This document shows positions 14,059 to 26,150 of a stretch of 64,000 bases of DNA, piece after piece. The notes under the pieces are model-generated. The model ran no database searches, was not told where the DNA came from, and saw only the letters and a program-made list of their open reading frames with translations. The stretch lies in NCBI GenBank assembly GCA_013397455.1, contig VYZB01000754.1:196903-260902 (forward strand), in the 5' to 3' direction. How positions within the stretch are numbered: the first letter of the stretch is position 1; each line of letters begins with the position of its first letter. The translations under genes were made by a program, and so were the position numbers. The stretch comes from Crotophaga sulcirostris (taxonomy: Eukaryota; Chordata; Aves; Cuculiformes; Crotophagidae).

Positions 14059-14101
14059 GTATGTACGTGTGCACGCATGAACAAATACACGTACGCGTGT
14101 G
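14059..14101. repeat. Paired Z-DNA-prone tracts with internal inverted repeat
   Basis: Bases 14059-14079 and 14085-14101 are two strictly alternating purine-pyrimidine runs. They are unusually rich in CpG for this CpG-poor window. GTACGTGT at 14063-14070 and ACACGTAC at 14087-14094 form a perfect 8-bp inverted repeat. The block could be a decayed (CA/TG)n microsatellite; it is also a candidate for Z-DNA or cruciform formation. Confidence 0.6.
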
Positions 14102-17100
14102 AGCAACCAGATGATATAGTTCTGTGCCCTTTCTATGCCATAAAAGTTACTTCATAGTTGACCTAAAGTCTTCAGGACTTTGGGAATTCAGCCTTCTGTT
14201 AGTCATCAGGTAATGAAACCATTCATCTAGTTGCTCACCCTCTCAGCTGTGTATCATATGAACCAGTAACTGAAGCAACAGCCTACACAGACATGAGAAA
14301 GGTCAACAAAACAGCACTGTATCCCATTTACTAGAAATTACAAATGAGAAATTAAAGAAAAATAAATAAATTTTAAATGAAGATGACAGGTTGGTCATTC
14401 ACGGGAGTGTAATATTTGTACACAAGTTTTTCATCGCCGATGGTTTCCTGTAAATGCTATCTAATGCTTTCTCCTACATCTGCCCACACTACAGGAAAAC
14501 TGAAGAGAAATAAAGCAGACAATGGAAAATGTGAAGGCGTGCTCCTCATACATCTCGATTACATTTTTCTTCTAGTCATTTTCTCTTAAGGACACAGTGG
14601 AAATGAAAAAAGTATGAACTACAATGTTGCAAACAAAAGCTGCTTTTCAGACATGATCTACAAAAAATGCAAGAAATATATAAGTGGTGTTGTAGCTACT
14701 TCCAAGTCTTCTTTGAAGCTCCATTTGATTTTGAAGATATTTCACTTTTGGTTAACACATTTCCCCTTCTATTGCTTTAATTGATTAAATTTAATCTGTT
14801 GAAATGATGGTAGTTTATAGGATTTCTAATTTTTTTTTTTAAAAAGTAACTACTTTATAATCCAGAAGGCCTTGAGATTCAATAGCCTTATTTATTAGGA
14901 CTTCCATTCTCACCACACTTCTGCAGATAGAAACCACGCAATTTGACTGTTGAAAATGATGAGATACATTCTTGTAATTTCAGCCCACATGCAGAGCATG
15001 GCAGTATGTTTGTTAGGTGAGAACTTGGCCTGGGATTAAAAAGACCACGACTCAGAAGAGTGTATCAAGACCGGTTTTTCTGGGCTGTAAGTGATTTTTT
15101 TCAAGTGGATATTGGTCATTTCACTGAGAACAAAAGCATCTCATTTAATCCACAGGAACCTGACCCTAGACTGTAGACAAGTGCTTTTCTGTAAACAAAA
15201 GGATATTGCCTGAAAATAAGCACAGATAACAGAGCAAACTCTCATTTATTTTTCACTCATAAATGGATACCTACTTATATTAGGAATGCATCCTCCAGTG
15301 ATGACTTCTCTGACTCTCTCATTTACTTTTCCAGGCTGGTTTTGTTTTCAAGGCAGTGGCAACAGGAGAGAAATAAATAGACAATAAATATGAAATACTT
15401 ACTATTCTAGCCACAGCAAAATCCTGACATTTCTACTACCGTTCTGCATGATAATTTTGTCACAGTATTGCACATTGGTTTGGGTTGCACTTGGGTCACC
15501 ACTTTTTTTTTCAGCAGGAACAGTTAGGGAAAAAAAATCTAAGTAAAGGAAGTCAAGTAGAGAGTAACCTAGATTTAAAGTATCTCCAAATGTAAAATAG
15601 GGTTCAAAACTATACACAGACACTCCAAACTGGTTCTATATTATTCTGAATTGAAGAGGTCCTATCTATGCCCAGGAACCTGAAAAATAAACATCTGACT
15701 GTAGCAACACAGATTTTGTTCAGGAGTTTTTCTCATAAATGAGAATAGATGGAATTTTCTCTAGGGACAAAAGTAAGAATTAGACAAAAGGTGGCTGTGT
15801 CCAGAAGGATCATTTTTATAAGAAAATTAGGAATGTACGAGATAGTAAAACTGTTCCTGACATATAATTGGGACTTTTAGTTACTAAGGAAAACACTGGT
15901 CCCTAAGATGTGATACTTGCCTTGTTGGAGGAGTCACTATTTAGAGTTTTATTTCTGTGGTAAAATGAAAATACAGGGGGGAATATAAATCAATTCTATT
16001 TAAATGCGGCAGCATCCTGTCTAGAAATACAATATTTTTAATCCGTTGGACACTTTCTAAAAAATATCAAAAACGTTTGATGTAATTTAAAGTTGTACAA
16101 GTCTTAAAAACTATTTCTTATGCTCATTTTAACATTAAGATGCAATTTTTAAGAAAACGCATGAAGATTTTTTTTACATCTGCTGAAATCTGTCAGTTTT
16201 TGAAAAAATTTTGTGGGAAAAAATAAAAAAAGTTTTTGATATTTCAGAATTCTGTCTTTCAAGCCCTTCTTCTGAGAGACTAGATCAATTTCCAGAATAG
16301 TGATTCTGGTCTCTCTGCAACATTACCTACTATTTGTGGAGGTCTTACTTTGATCTTTTTTATTTTCAGTGTGATGTGTATTGATGAAAATCACATGAAA
16401 ATCATTGCTTTCTACAGCAATATGGAAATAGGCATAACAAGAATAGTAACATGATTATTTTTTTAAAATGTGAGCCCAAATATATCTGAGTAATATTTTA
16501 GTAGTTTAAAATAGGCTTCATCCGCATTTTTGGAACTTTTGGCTGGTCTTGAAGAATAACTGAAAGAAAAAAAATTAAGTAACTTTTTTCCTTCAGTCGG
16601 AACTAAATCAGAAAAACACTGACAAGAGAAACTGCTTTGTTAAAAAATGGGAAAAAGGGAATGGGAAAAGAAACCAAAATAATTCAATGACGTCGTCCCA
16701 GATTCTCTGAACATTGTCTTGTAAGATCAGTGAGGGACATATGGAACTACAGAAAGAATTGTATTTTATGAATTTACAAATTGTCGGAGGACATGTTTTT
16801 TTCCCCCATAGGTACTGACAAAAAATAAAGCACTACAATAAGAAAGAAATAGGAAGAGAATCACATGATCTGCTACCCATTGATTTGATAAGCATTACAG
16901 TGCCTTATATTTGTGGTCTGACTTCTGATTTGCATCTCCTTTTTGCTTACTCCACAAGGAGATACTGTATCATTCAGCCAAATATATCTGTGAAGAAAAA
17001 TACCGTTAAAAGCTTGTTTGACTTATGGACCTGTTCAATTCAATATTCCAGAGACTACAATTGCCCTAAGGTCTGAAATTGAACAAGATCTTAGTAAAAA

Positions 17101-20100
17101 TTAAAAACAAAGGAATGGACTCTGGTAATTGCTTATTAAATTTTCAAACCCCAGTGACAATAACAAGTTTAAATTGATTGCTCAATATGTTTTAAATAGA
17201 TGATACTGAATGTGCAACAAAACCACACTGGCATAACTTATAACTAGACCTTCTTGAATGGATGAGTACCTCAGTACTTTACTACCTCTGGAGAATTTAA
17301 GGTAATTCAATAAGGCTGATTGGAATGGATCTGATGAAAATGCTCTGTACCAAGCATAACTCCTGCTGACTTGTACTAACTACTGCCTCTACTCGATGCT
17401 TTCTAGATCCAACTACACTGTCTCCATATGCACATTCTGGCTTTCAGCTGTCAGCACTCACCTCTCCTGCAAAAAACCCTCCACCTCCTTATTTTGGCCA
17501 AAGAGCCATAAAGTGTTTGTTTGCCTGGTGCAAATCTTGAGTTCATTCATGTTTTGTTAATTTTTTGCAGGAAATTTAATTTCAGCATGGTAAAATTCAG
17601 GAGTTCAATATTAGAAATCACCAATGCCAAACCCGAAAATGTATTTTAACTCTTCGATAGACGGAAGATGGAAAGGGAAAGCTGGACTAAAGTGTCTTGT
17701 TAGAGTTTATGGAAGGAGAAAAGGAAGAAGAGAAGGGAACAGGAGAAAAAAGAAAAGCCAGAATTAAAAAAGGAGCTCTAAGAGAAAATCCTACTGGCTT
17801 ATGAATCTCACTTCTCATCTTCAGAGAGCTTTTCAAAATGCTGAAGCAACATAAAGATGTGAATTTAAATGGTTTTCTGAAAGACTTTTGCTGCAAAATC
17901 TATAAGGTGTTCTGAAAAAGTCACATAACCTGGAGAGAGGACACTGGGAATAGGAGAATAATAGAGAAGAGAAAGGGAAATAAACGATTAAAGTACTTAT
18001 GCAAAAGGGGCAAGTTAAAATTCTCACTCTCACCCTGGCTTTTCACATTAATGTTTCAACACTGGTCAAATACAGCTTTTACATGTTAGTAGGGAAAAGA
18101 ATATTTTCTCAAACCTAGGAAGTGATACATTTTTTACTTGTCTTCCAAACAAAACACACTGTGAAAGAGTCTGTCAAATAAATACTGAAAGATACAGACA
18201 GAGAAGCATGATCCAGCCAACAAAAACCAATTGGCAGTAAGAGGAGAGCCAACATGCCTCTGTTGTAACCGCAGCACTAATTCCACCTCTTGGAGTGTGC
18301 TGCTGTCTCAAATTACTTGGCAAGCCACCTGAACTCACCTTCTTGCCCACTGCTGTCTTCAAGACTGCTTTAGATTCGCATGCAGATTTACAGCACTTGA
18401 GGTTTATAGTTTAAACGCAGGTTTTGAGGATCATTTCAAAGGTATATATCCTGTGAGGTGAAGTGAACGAAAGCAAAATTACAGGTCATTAGCAAGAGGC
18501 TGAGTGTGTCAAAATTGTCTTCAACTCATAGCATACACAAGCGGCAGTGAACATTTACTTCAGAGTATAGCTCCTGACAGGCAAATTATATAAGAGTGCA
18601 AGTAGAAGGGATCTTTTATTTACCTTTTTGAATATTTTCTCTTCTTTTAGTAAATGAAAAGTAACACATACTGTGGAAAAAATGTAGAATAGTTGTCAAA
18701 TAAAAATAAATAAAAAAAACTGTCTGTGAAGGGAATATGAGGTGATAGATTTTGATTTCTTTTATTTTCATCTGATAAGTCAGATTGTGCTTACTGATCC
18801 CAGATTTCCACAGTTGACACGAAGTGAATGTTAAGCCTATTTAAGACTAACATACATTGCTTTCAACATCAGTAGTTGAAAAGGCGAGTTATGCAGAAAT
18901 TAAGTTGAACATTTATGATTTAACATTAAAAGAACAATGTTAATATTCTTTTAAGTATTAAAATAAAAACAATTATTTTTTAAATATAAAAGTGAATCCT
19001 TGCCATAGTAGTAAAAATTGACATTTCTCTCTTGCGTAAAGTCTGCATTTTAGTTTAAAAAATCTCTTAGAAGTTTTCTAAATTTTTTATGTAATTTCTT
19101 TATATCCTCTTACTAAATATCCCAGAACTAAGAGTTATTTAACAATTTAATTCTTGTGAATCCTGCACAGTTTAGACATCTCCTCTTAGTTTTAAGACTC
19201 TACAGCACTACCTCCAAATCTTTTCACTTTTACATAGTCCTGATTACACTTAAAAGGGCTGGAGATTCTATTTCAAGTTCTAAGTCCCCAAGATTGTGTT
19301 AAGAAGTAAGAATCTCAGTATTCATTAAGGAAACAAACCACACAATTTCTAACTGTTTTGATACCTTTGATTTTTGAATGTAGCTTTACAATTCAAAAAG
19401 AAAAAAAATCAGACCAAATAACTATTAACATAACTACTACTCAAGTCTCCCTTTAAAGAAAACCCTGGCAACAAAGCATAATGTATGTTTCTTCCATATA
19501 GTTCAAATCACTGTCATCTCCCAAGTCATCTGACTCTCGTTGGGTAAAATATCCAACTCACAGCCGTGTAATTAATCTTCCATTTCTTATTGCCAAATGC
19601 ACTACTTCCTTCCTTTCGTCTTAAGATAAAGTATAAACCTTAAATCTTGTTAATTTTTCTTTTAAGAAGGAAGTGTGCTTCAAAATTCTCAGTTCTGAAC
19701 CTCTCCCCAGCTTCCAGAGAATTTTGGATATGAACCTTAATTTTGGAACACATTTTCTTCTCAACTTTCTTTAACAGAAAATGTTTTTGATCAACATACC
19801 TGGTAAGAATACGAGGAAGTCTCCTTCCTCACAAATACTTGCTAAGTACAAGGGCAAGTGAAATGATGTTCCTTATCTTTATAGATGCAAATTTTAGGTC
19901 CAGAAGTAGATAAGGTTCAGAAGAGGTCTTTATCCCCCAGAATAGAAAAAAGTTTTTAGAAGTAGAAAAATAAAAAGTCGAATAAACAAAACCAGTCACC
20001 TTCCTCTGCTAACACGTGGGTAGGTAATGCATTGGAAATGTTAGCTATGTGCTTGTCATCAGTCATGCCATTTCAAGGCAAACAAGCACCATGAATGACT

Positions 20101-23100
20101 AGAGTTAGGGGACAACCAGTAGTGTGTCCAAGAACAAAAAGACATATTCTGTTTTCCTTTCAAATCAAAGAAAGCTAATACAACTTTAGAAATCACTTTA
20201 CTTTGCTAAAATGCTTTCCCGGAGTGCTATCATTAGCTACAGTTAGGGAAGGTATTATATTATTTATTCTTTTTATTGTTCAGTTTGTTAAAACACTCCA
20301 AACTCAGAACCCACTTGGGATTTGCTGAATAAGAAGTGAGGTATGAGTTAGAGAACATGACGGTGCAATGCTTCCCAGCTGCTTAACAGGCAAGAGAAAG
20401 CATTCCTTTTTCTTTCCTTGTTTTGGTTGATATTTTTTCACAGAATGAGGAGAAAAAGGTATCAAGCAAAGCTAATTATACTTTTAGAAATTTCTCATCT
20501 ACAATTCAAATAAGGATTTCCCTGAGAGGGATTCAGATTTTACATACCGTATGTGCTAACCTTCATCATACCAAATGGCTGCATAAGATGAAATGTTTTC
20601 CATATCAAATATATTTCATACACAAAGTTCAAAACCACCCATGCATTTATGCTAAAATGAATTATCTAATTTAAACATATGAAATCAGGCAGATTTACAA
20701 ATGAGGTTTCATTTTGAATTCATTCCTCCTTGCCCTTATTTCAAAAGGGAAAGGAAAGCTTACAAAACAGTGAGAGATGACTAACTTTCATGTAAAGGAT
20801 CTCATCAGGGGAAGCAAGATGATTTTAAATCCTGTGTTGTTGACACAACAGACAGTAGCAGCTCTAGTCTTTTCTGGCTGTAATACTTTCTTAGATGTTT
20901 TCCTTAGCAGCTGTCAGATTAGAAATGTAAAAGCAACAGTTTCAGCTCACTGGGTCAGTCTTTATGGAACACAAGTTGGAGGAAAATTACCAGACATGGA
21001 ATTAAAACAGGACCACAGCCAGTCAGCCTGGCCCTTCAATGAGTGTTACCTTGTTCCATAATGATTTTACACACAACCTTTAGTTTGACACTAGCACTAC
21101 TGGTAAAAGAATAATTTCTCAACAAAAGGAAGTGCAGTAGAATATGCTACCTTCAAGGACTTTCTTGCATTTACCCAAAGTGTTTCTTTTTGCATGCAGT
21201 TAATATATATTCACGCAAAATGCGAAAAAAATAATGGCAGAAAAAGAAAACCCAACCTCGTTTGAACACAGGTTCTGCCAAAATCAAATGCGCTCATAAA
21301 ATGCAGCCTACTTCCTTTTTCTGTCGTGGTTCGTTGTCTATATTTTCCAAAGCACTTTCCTCTAGATAACAGGGGAAAGAATCGGTTCTATTCTTAAATA
21401 TCGAAAATAAATTATTAATATTTGATTTTTTGATGATAAACTCATATGCCAAAGTAAAGGGCACTTATTATTCACTGAATATGTAAATAACAAGTAGTAT
21501 GCAAAATGTTGTTGTTATGCAGAAATGTTGATATTTGAAAATAAATACAACTTGAAGATGAAAACTTCATATAAGGAGTCAAATCCTTGCTATACCCTTG
21601 TGCCGCTTGCAGTTTAACAGGGGAATGAAGATGCATCTGTACGAGTGTTTTCTTTTGAATTAGAAGAGACGTATTGAAGCAAACATATAAATTCTCCCTG
21701 CTTACAGTGCTTGGGCTCTCATCACAGAGTGGTCTCAGAGTGTATAAGATGGACTCTTTTCAGAGGAACTAAACTTCAAGATACATCCCAAAAACTGTGC
21801 AGTCCATGGAGCCTGAGCTGATCTGAAGCCTCAGTCTCCAAGGTCATATAAGGAGGCTGGCTGGTCTTCAGTACCCTACACATCCATACTTATTTCCATT
21901 TTGTATTTACGCAGATATGAAATGGTATTATCTGGAGCAAACCTTGCAATGTATATATATCTTTTTGTAGTCTTACTTTAAGGTGTGTGACGATGTAGCC
22001 AGAGTTGATTTACGACCTAAAAATGAACCATATCTAAGCAAGATATTTGATCTGAAATAACAGAATCAGAGAGATTCTAATCCTTTTGTTTCAAATCAAA
22101 GAAAAAAAATTCTAATACAAGTTTTGTTTGTCCTGTCAGGTTCTATATGTGCCAAAAGCATCAAAATGCCACTAGACTCCAGCCTTGCTTTTTAGCTCAG
22201 AAAAGAGAAGAAATTCCTATTCTAGACTGCCACGGAAGTGAGTAAACGCACTGGAGAAAAGACCTCCAGGTCCTGACTGGCAGTGTGGTGCTCTACTCAT
22301 GAGTTACATGTGTTGCTTCCAATAGGGTCTGAACCAGCTGAACTTAGAACTGCTTTCCAGAAGGGCTCCAAAACAATATATCAATAAATCTTTTAACAGT
22401 TTTCACTAACAAAATAATCTATATTCCAGTCAAGTACACTCAGGGAGCTTTCAGATGTACCAAGTTTGAGAGGCCTTCCTTCTACATAGTGGTTTTTGTC
22501 AGTGAAAATATGAATTCTGCTTAATAAAGTGATCCTCTGCAAACAATGAATAGCTTTAAACCATAAAGCTTTTCGCATATATGAAAATATGGGGTTGAGA
22601 AGAGATTGTGAAGTCTAAGTTGAAGTAAAACAAAGGAAGACAAATTTTTAACTGTCTGGATACACCTATGCTGCTCAGACACTTAAGGTCTCTACTTGCA
22701 ACTTATCTGTGAAATTTAAACAACTGTGTCAAAAGAATTTTGCTAAAAGCATTCTCCTTCAAAACTGAATATTTTTGAAACAATTACTTTCTGTGAATAT
22801 TTGGATGCTTCTTAAAGAAATATTAAGAATAAAGATGAAGAAAAGTTCATAGTTTAGGTATCTGATACCATTTTCAACAAAAATCTACAAAAACTAATTT
22901 TTTTTTAATCTGCTGTATTTGAATTAGAAATAGATTTCATTTTCACAAAGAAGTTTAAATCTAAATGTCTAGAAAGGAATTTGTTTCTGTTGTCAAACAG
23001 CAATATAGCTATCAGTTTGAATTTTCCATCCATAACTTCTACCTGAGCTGCCTCATTAGGAATGCAGTACCTTGTCCAGTCACTCTTTTACTGAATGTTA

Positions 23101-24427
23101 TACCACCGTACAAATCACATTAAAAATTATCTTCCATCTTCCCAAGGTTTTAATTCAGTTCAGTGGCTATGGATACAAACTTCTTTTATCTTTTATAAGA
23201 GACAAGCAGATGCTATCCATTGTTGCCCTTATTTTACACTCTTTCTGACTTCAAAGTGCAGTAAAATGGGACTTGCAAGCAGCTGGATGATCCCATTGGA
23301 AGCGTATTCATGGGTCATGACTTATGCAATGACTTATTACAAACCAGTAGACTGTAGTTTATTTTCCACTGACCCACCACAGAAGATTCAGAATAGCTAT
23401 TTACATAGCACATACTGGATCACGCAAAAACTCAGATGCTACATTGTACGTTCTTAAACAGCATCGTGTTTACCATCAATTCCCAGCTCGATCCAGTCTC
23501 TATTCATTTTTTTATTGCCTCTTCAAAGGTAACCACAACTTCCTGGCTTTTGCAATCTTTAAAACAAATAGTACTGATTCATGTTACAAATTCTGTGTGT
23601 GCCCTTATGAATTAATCACCTTTGGAAAGGGTGACAGTTATGTTTGTATCTGAGGTTAAATATGAGGAAGCACATTTCATATTCCACATGGGATCTTATG
23701 ATACATACAATTGGAAGGAGAATAGAGACTCATCTGGCTGTAGCTACTGATATTCTGATACCTCGAGTGCAACCATTTAACTCTTTAACTCTCCAGTCAA
23801 AGTGCTTTAGTAGAAATAAACAGAGTAACTTTTTTTCAAGTACAGTTGGATTCATGGCATTTTCTGTTTAAGTACATAGAATTCTCCACTTGAAATTATC
23901 ACTGGTCATCCTTAGTGTGGAAAAGCCTCTTCTGCATGAAGTATGTGCATGCTGTACTCCAAGCTTTTAAAAATCCTGCTACCAGCTGCGTTATCTTCTT
24001 TACAAGAAACAGGTAAAAACAGTTGACTTTTTTAAACAAGGAGAGAAGACAACAAGAGGGCTGTCTCCACTCGACACCTACCACATAAGTAGCAACCCTT
24101 GGGAGCAAGAGGGCTGTCATTAAAAGTGTTAACTCAGATCCTGGTCTAAACCATCCTGTTTCTGTAGTCTGTCAGGAATGATGCTTGACTGGCACTTTTC
24201 TCTGTTAGCACTAAAGCAATCAAGTCGATTATGGTCACTATTGTTCTGCTAATTTAGCCAAGCTACTCAAATTTGGAATCCTTCTGCTAAGATACATAAA
24301 ACTACCCCTAGAAAAGCACGGAAGGTTGGAAGTCCATCTCTTTACTAATATGATTGTATTTAAGCGTGAAAGTGTGAGTGTCAAAACATAAGATAGCTTT
24401 AAATTCAGGCAGGCATAATATGAATGT
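14102..24427. other. Unique AT-rich non-coding DNA
   Basis: About 10 kb without a recognisable gene, RNA gene or interspersed repeat. Open frames are short and have no family features (for example 23095-23457, 120 codons, and 20777-21061, 94 codons). A nearly pure purine tract at 17711-17757 is listed separately. Very old repeats too decayed to recognise by eye may be present. Confidence 0.6.
17711..17757 (+). repeat. Near-pure homopurine tract
   Basis: Forty-seven bases contain only purines on the plus strand apart from a single C at 17740. Long homopurine-homopyrimidine tracts are known to be able to form triplex (H-DNA) structures and often mark decayed GA-rich microsatellites. It lies in a wider purine-rich stretch (about 17655-17795). 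Confidence 0.65.
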
Positions 24428-25063
24428 ACAAACCCCATGAAATTCAATCAGGCCAAGTGCAAGGTCCTGTACCTGGGTTGGGGCAGTCCTAAACAGAATT
24501 ACAGACTGGATGGAGAATGGGTTAAGAGAGGCACCGAGGAGAAGGACTTGGAGGTGGTGGTGGATGAGAAACTCTGGATCAGCACAGGAAGAACATGGAT
24601 CAGTTACAGCAAGTCCAGATGAGGCCACGAAGGCTATTAAAGGGCTGGAGCACCTCCCGTACAAGGACAGGTTGGGAGAGTTGGAGATGTTCAGCCTGGA
24701 GAAGAGAAGGTTCTGGGGAGACCTTAGAGCAGCCTCCCAGTACTGAAAGGGGCCCGAGGAAAGCTGGAGAGGGGCTTTTTTTGTCAGTGTGCAGTGATAG
24801 GATGAGAGGGAACAGTTTTAACCTGAAAAAGGGGAGATTTAGGTCAGATTTTAGGATGAAATATTTTCCTGTGAGGGTGGGGAGGCCCTGGCCCAGGTTG
24901 CCCAGGGAAGCTGTGGCTGCCCCACTCCTGGAGGTGTTCAAGACCAGGTTGGATGGGGCTTTGACCCCCTGATGCAGTGGGAGGTGTCCCTACCCATGGC
25001 AGGGGGTGGAGCTGGATGGGCCCTTCCAACCCAAACCATTCTATCATTCTGTGATTCCGTGAA
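24428..25063 (+). mobile_element. CR1 LINE, 5'-truncated and internally deleted
   Basis: CR1 is a non-LTR retrotransposon whose ORF2 encodes endonuclease and reverse transcriptase; most copies are 5'-truncated. This fragment starts in the C-terminal part of ORF2. Translation from about 24437 gives [17 protein letters not shown] and then [16 protein letters not shown], typical of that region. At about 24575-24590 the text jumps straight to a later part of CR1 ('gaagaacatggatcagtta'), so a couple of hundred bases of the usual sequence are missing. Downstream the known order resumes: [20 protein letters not shown], a Lys/Arg-rich segment, then PWPRLPREAVAAPLLEVFKTRLDGAL, the ORF2 stop, and a short 3' UTR. 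The end is three 8-bp units of ATTCTRTG type at 25038-25061, the normal CR1 tail. Frames are broken, so the copy is dead. Confidence 0.93.
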
Positions 25064-25644
25064 TACCGTTTAATAAACTCATTGCAATTTACATCCATTT
25101 TTTTTTAAGCAAAATTTTGCATGACCACATTTTCTAGAGATTGAAGCTAAATATGAGAAAATGGTTTTAAATTTGTATACATTAAAGAAAAAGTGGGAAT
25201 ACAGTTTTCTGCTTTGCATTTCATGTATAAGTAGTTGTAACAATAACAATTGGCATGTGAGTTTGTGTATTACAACACAAGCGATATCTGATTCAGCCTT
25301 TAAGTGGTTTATTGAATTTGCAGGTTTTACTTAATTATGCTCAGAATATAGTGCCTTAACTCTAGAGTGAAATTAAATTCACCTTAAACCACTGATGACC
25401 CCTACGACAAATCAATTTCAGGCTTGACATAATAAGTTACACTGCAGACAGCAAAAAGCCCCATATCCTGTGGGACTGCTCAGATTGTAGTTTGAAACTG
25501 AAAAGACTCATCTCTGTTTCCTAATGTTGTTATGTAAATATGAAGGAATTGTGCAGCATGTAAGGTTACATCACAGAGTATAGGAAGAAGGGTGATCAAA
25601 ACTTTAGATAAAATCATGGCGAGTATACCAAACAAGTTGCTGAA
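25064..25644. other. Unique spacer between two CR1 fragments
   Basis: AT-rich sequence separating the two plus-strand CR1 copies. No gene or repeat is seen. It resembles neither CR1 3' UTR nor ORF2, so the two copies are probably separate insertions and not one interrupted element. Confidence 0.6.
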
Positions 25645-26150
25645 ACCTGCTGAAAACTGCTGCGTGCAGTTCTGGGCCCCTCAGTTTGGGAAAGATGTCA
25701 GGATACTGGAGAATGTCCAGAGGAGAGCAACGAAGATGGTGAAAGGGCTGGGACACAAACCCTACGAGGAGCGACTGAGGGAGCTGGGGCTGTTTAGTCN
25801 NNNNNNNNNNNNNNNNNNNNNNNNNNNNNNNNNNNNNNNNNNNNNNNNNNNNNNNNNNNNNNNNNNNNNNNNNNNNNNNNNNNNNNNNNNNNNNNNNNNN
25901 NNNNNNNNNNNNNNNNNNNNNNNNNNNNNNNNNNNNNNNNNNNNNNNNNNNNNNNNNNNNNNNNNNNNNGGAATGCGCTGCCCAGGGAGGTGGTGGAGTC
26001 GCCGACCCTGGAGGTGTTTAAGGGAAGATTGGATGAGGCACTCAGTGCCATGGTTTAGGTGATGAGTTGGTGTTAGTGTTGGCTTATAGGTTGGACTTGA
26101 TGATCTTAGAGGTCTCTTCCAACCTGGTTATACTGTGAAACTGTGAAACC
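25645..26150 (+). mobile_element. CR1 LINE 3' fragment containing an assembly gap
   Basis: A second 5'-truncated CR1 copy. Translation gives CCVQFWAPQFGKDVRILENV, RRATKMVKGLGHKPYEERLR and ELGLFS, the conserved C-terminal ORF2 region, and then the N run 25800-25969 begins. After the gap the sequence resumes at 'ctgcccagggaggtggtgga', the segment just before the ORF2 stop, followed by a 3' UTR ending 'ttggacttgatgatctta'. The tail has two ACTGTGAA units at 26132-26147, a variant of the usual CR1 octamer. The 3' UTR differs from that of the copy at 24428-25063, so the two belong to different CR1 subfamilies. The left boundary is uncertain by about 10-20 bases. Confidence 0.92.
25800..25969. other. 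Assembly gap (170 N) inside CR1
   Basis: A run of 170 undetermined bases. Both flanks are CR1 ORF2 sequence in the same orientation and correct order, so the missing bases are very probably CR1. From the known CR1 layout the missing piece should be roughly this long or a little longer. Confidence 0.97.

Noticed and set aside
24437..24972. Overlapping frames of 61-125 codons around 24.5-25.0 kb
   Set aside because: They are translations of the CR1 ORF2 remnant in broken or wrong frames, not a host gene.
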